Shown piece by piece: positions 58,407 to 59,068 of a stretch of DNA of 59,068 nucleotides. Numbering within the stretch: position 1 is the first letter of the stretch; every line of letters starts with the position of its first letter. Source of the DNA: Caldisericia bacterium (GTDB taxonomy: Bacteria; Caldisericota; Caldisericia; UBA6126); contig JAGLCW010000017.1 of assembly GCA_023146045.1 (NCBI GenBank), positions 1-59,068 on the forward strand. Reading direction: 5' to 3'. A program made the position numbers and the translations under genes. The notes under the pieces were generated by a model. It ran no database searches. It saw only the letters and a list, made by a program, of their open reading frames with translations, and was not told the origin of the DNA.

Positions 58407-59068
58407 ATGAAAATAGTAATTATAGGTGGTGGACCAGGGGGTTACGTTGCTGCAATACGTTGTGCTCAATACGGCGGAGAAGTAACTGTTATTGAAAAAA
58501 AACACTTAGGTGGTACATGCGTAAATGAAGGTTGTATCCCAACAAAAGCACTATTAAAAGGAGTTCAACCATTAATTGAATGGAAACACTTTAAATCAAT
58601 GGGATTTAGTGCAGACAACCCAACAATAGACAAAGATAAATTACAAAAGCATGTTCAAAAGGTAGTAAAAATATCACGTCAGGGAATCGGTTATTTGATG
58701 AAAAAGAACAACATCAATGTTGTAAACGGCGAAGCAATTGGTTATCGCAATCGCTCTGTTATTGTCAAAAAAGAAAATGGAGAAGAAGTAATTCCTTACG
58801 ATAAGCTTATTCTTGCCATGGGTTCTGTTTCATCTGATATTCCTGGGATTAAAGTAGATGGAGAAAAAATTGTATATAGCGACGTACCACTAAAACTTGA
58901 GAAAATTCCAACAACAATGTTAATAGTTGGTGGTGGCGTTATTGGTCTTGAAATGGCAACAATATACAGCCAACTTGGCACAGAAGTTACTATCGTAGAA
59001 TGGCTAGATCAACTTTTAGCATGTGAAGATGCTGAAGCAGTTAAGGTGATTGAAAAAAATCTTATAAA
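58407..59068 (+). CDS. lpdA: Dihydrolipoamide dehydrogenase, C-terminus cut by window edge
   Basis: The frame from ATG 58407 (AGGAG 7 nt before it) stays open to the end, 220 residues. It has the FAD motif GGGPGGYVAAIRCAQ, the redox disulfide CVNEGCIPTK (about 38-47) and the second Rossmann motif VGGGVIGLEMATIYSQLG. Reoxidises lipoyl groups in 2-oxoacid dehydrogenases or the glycine cleavage system; no partner gene lies in the window. No lipoyl domain at its N-terminus. Confidence 0.9.
   Translation, partial: MKIVIIGGGPGGYVAAIRCAQYGGEVTVIEKKHLGGTCVNEGCIPTKALLKGVQPLIEWKHFKSMGFSADNPTIDKDKLQKHVQKVVKISRQGIGYLMKKNNINVVNGEAIGYRNRSVIVKKENGEEVIPYDKLILAMGSVSSDIPGIKVDGEKIVYSDVPLKLEKIPTTMLIVGGGVIGLEMATIYSQLGTEVTIVEWLDQLLACEDAEAVKVIEKNLI

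Overview
The window is an AT-rich chromosomal segment with dense, mostly overlapping housekeeping operons. It looks like a low-GC Gram-positive anaerobe of the class Clostridia. The best evidence is a six-cysteine SCIFF peptide gene next to its radical SAM maturase, a pair almost confined to Clostridia. An SLH-domain solute-binding lipoprotein, a stalk-domain (copper amine oxidase N-like) surface protein, RNase J, a type A-like RNase P RNA and a Na+-type F-ATPase c subunit agree with this. No mobile element, CRISPR array, tRNA or rRNA gene was seen.

Layout. 1-4025 (minus): a leader or small RNA, then an RseC-like protein, a small membrane protein, a cohesin-like/stalk-domain surface protein, a YitT-family membrane protein and ftsE (cut by the window edge). 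4170-5265 (plus): gamma-carbonic anhydrase and a PduL-type phosphotransacylase. 5230-11379 (minus): F-type ATP synthase operon with a b-delta hybrid and a short epsilon. 11522-20594 (plus): purine operon purA-B-S-Q-L-N-H-D. 20610-22727 (minus): yigZ, SCIFF peptide, SCIFF maturase. 22787-24794 (minus): two oligopeptide ABC permeases. 24954-36767 (minus): division and cell wall cluster, with rnpB at its head followed by rsmH, ftsL, a PBP, murE, murF, mraY, murD, ftsW, murC and murB. 36877-38791 (plus): M42 peptidase and an SPFH protein. 38754-39554 (minus): RNase III. 39629-46412 (plus): response regulator, histidine kinase, lipoprotein, then the SLH/solute-binding lipoprotein. 46470-47285 (plus): a short-chain dehydrogenase. 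47307-57316 (minus): foldase, PD-(D/E)XK nuclease, an unknown protein, NadE, a nitrilase-family amidase, QueT, RNase J, uracil-DNA glycosylase, PNPase and S15. 57438-58307 (minus): endonuclease IV-like protein. 58407-end (plus): dihydrolipoamide dehydrogenase, cut by the edge.

How the parts fit. The c-subunit ligand pattern predicts a Na+-coupled ATP synthase, which suits a fermentative anaerobe that makes acyl phosphates through PduL. The pur operon covers several steps to IMP plus the branch to AMP, but purF, purM, purC and purE/K are not here. The Mur ligases sit in normal order, yet MurE and MurC have lost residues normally conserved around the amino-acid and catalytic sites, which suggests unusual peptidoglycan chemistry.

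Most interesting points: a roughly 180-nt structured RNA whose 5' and 3' ends pair to form a terminator 19 nt before an RseC-like gene; a Shine-Dalgarno sequence of rsmH embedded in the P1 helix of RNase P RNA; the divergent MurE and MurC; the ATP synthase with a delta domain grafted on subunit b and no epsilon C-terminal domain; and a SCIFF peptide with an atypical C-terminal tail.
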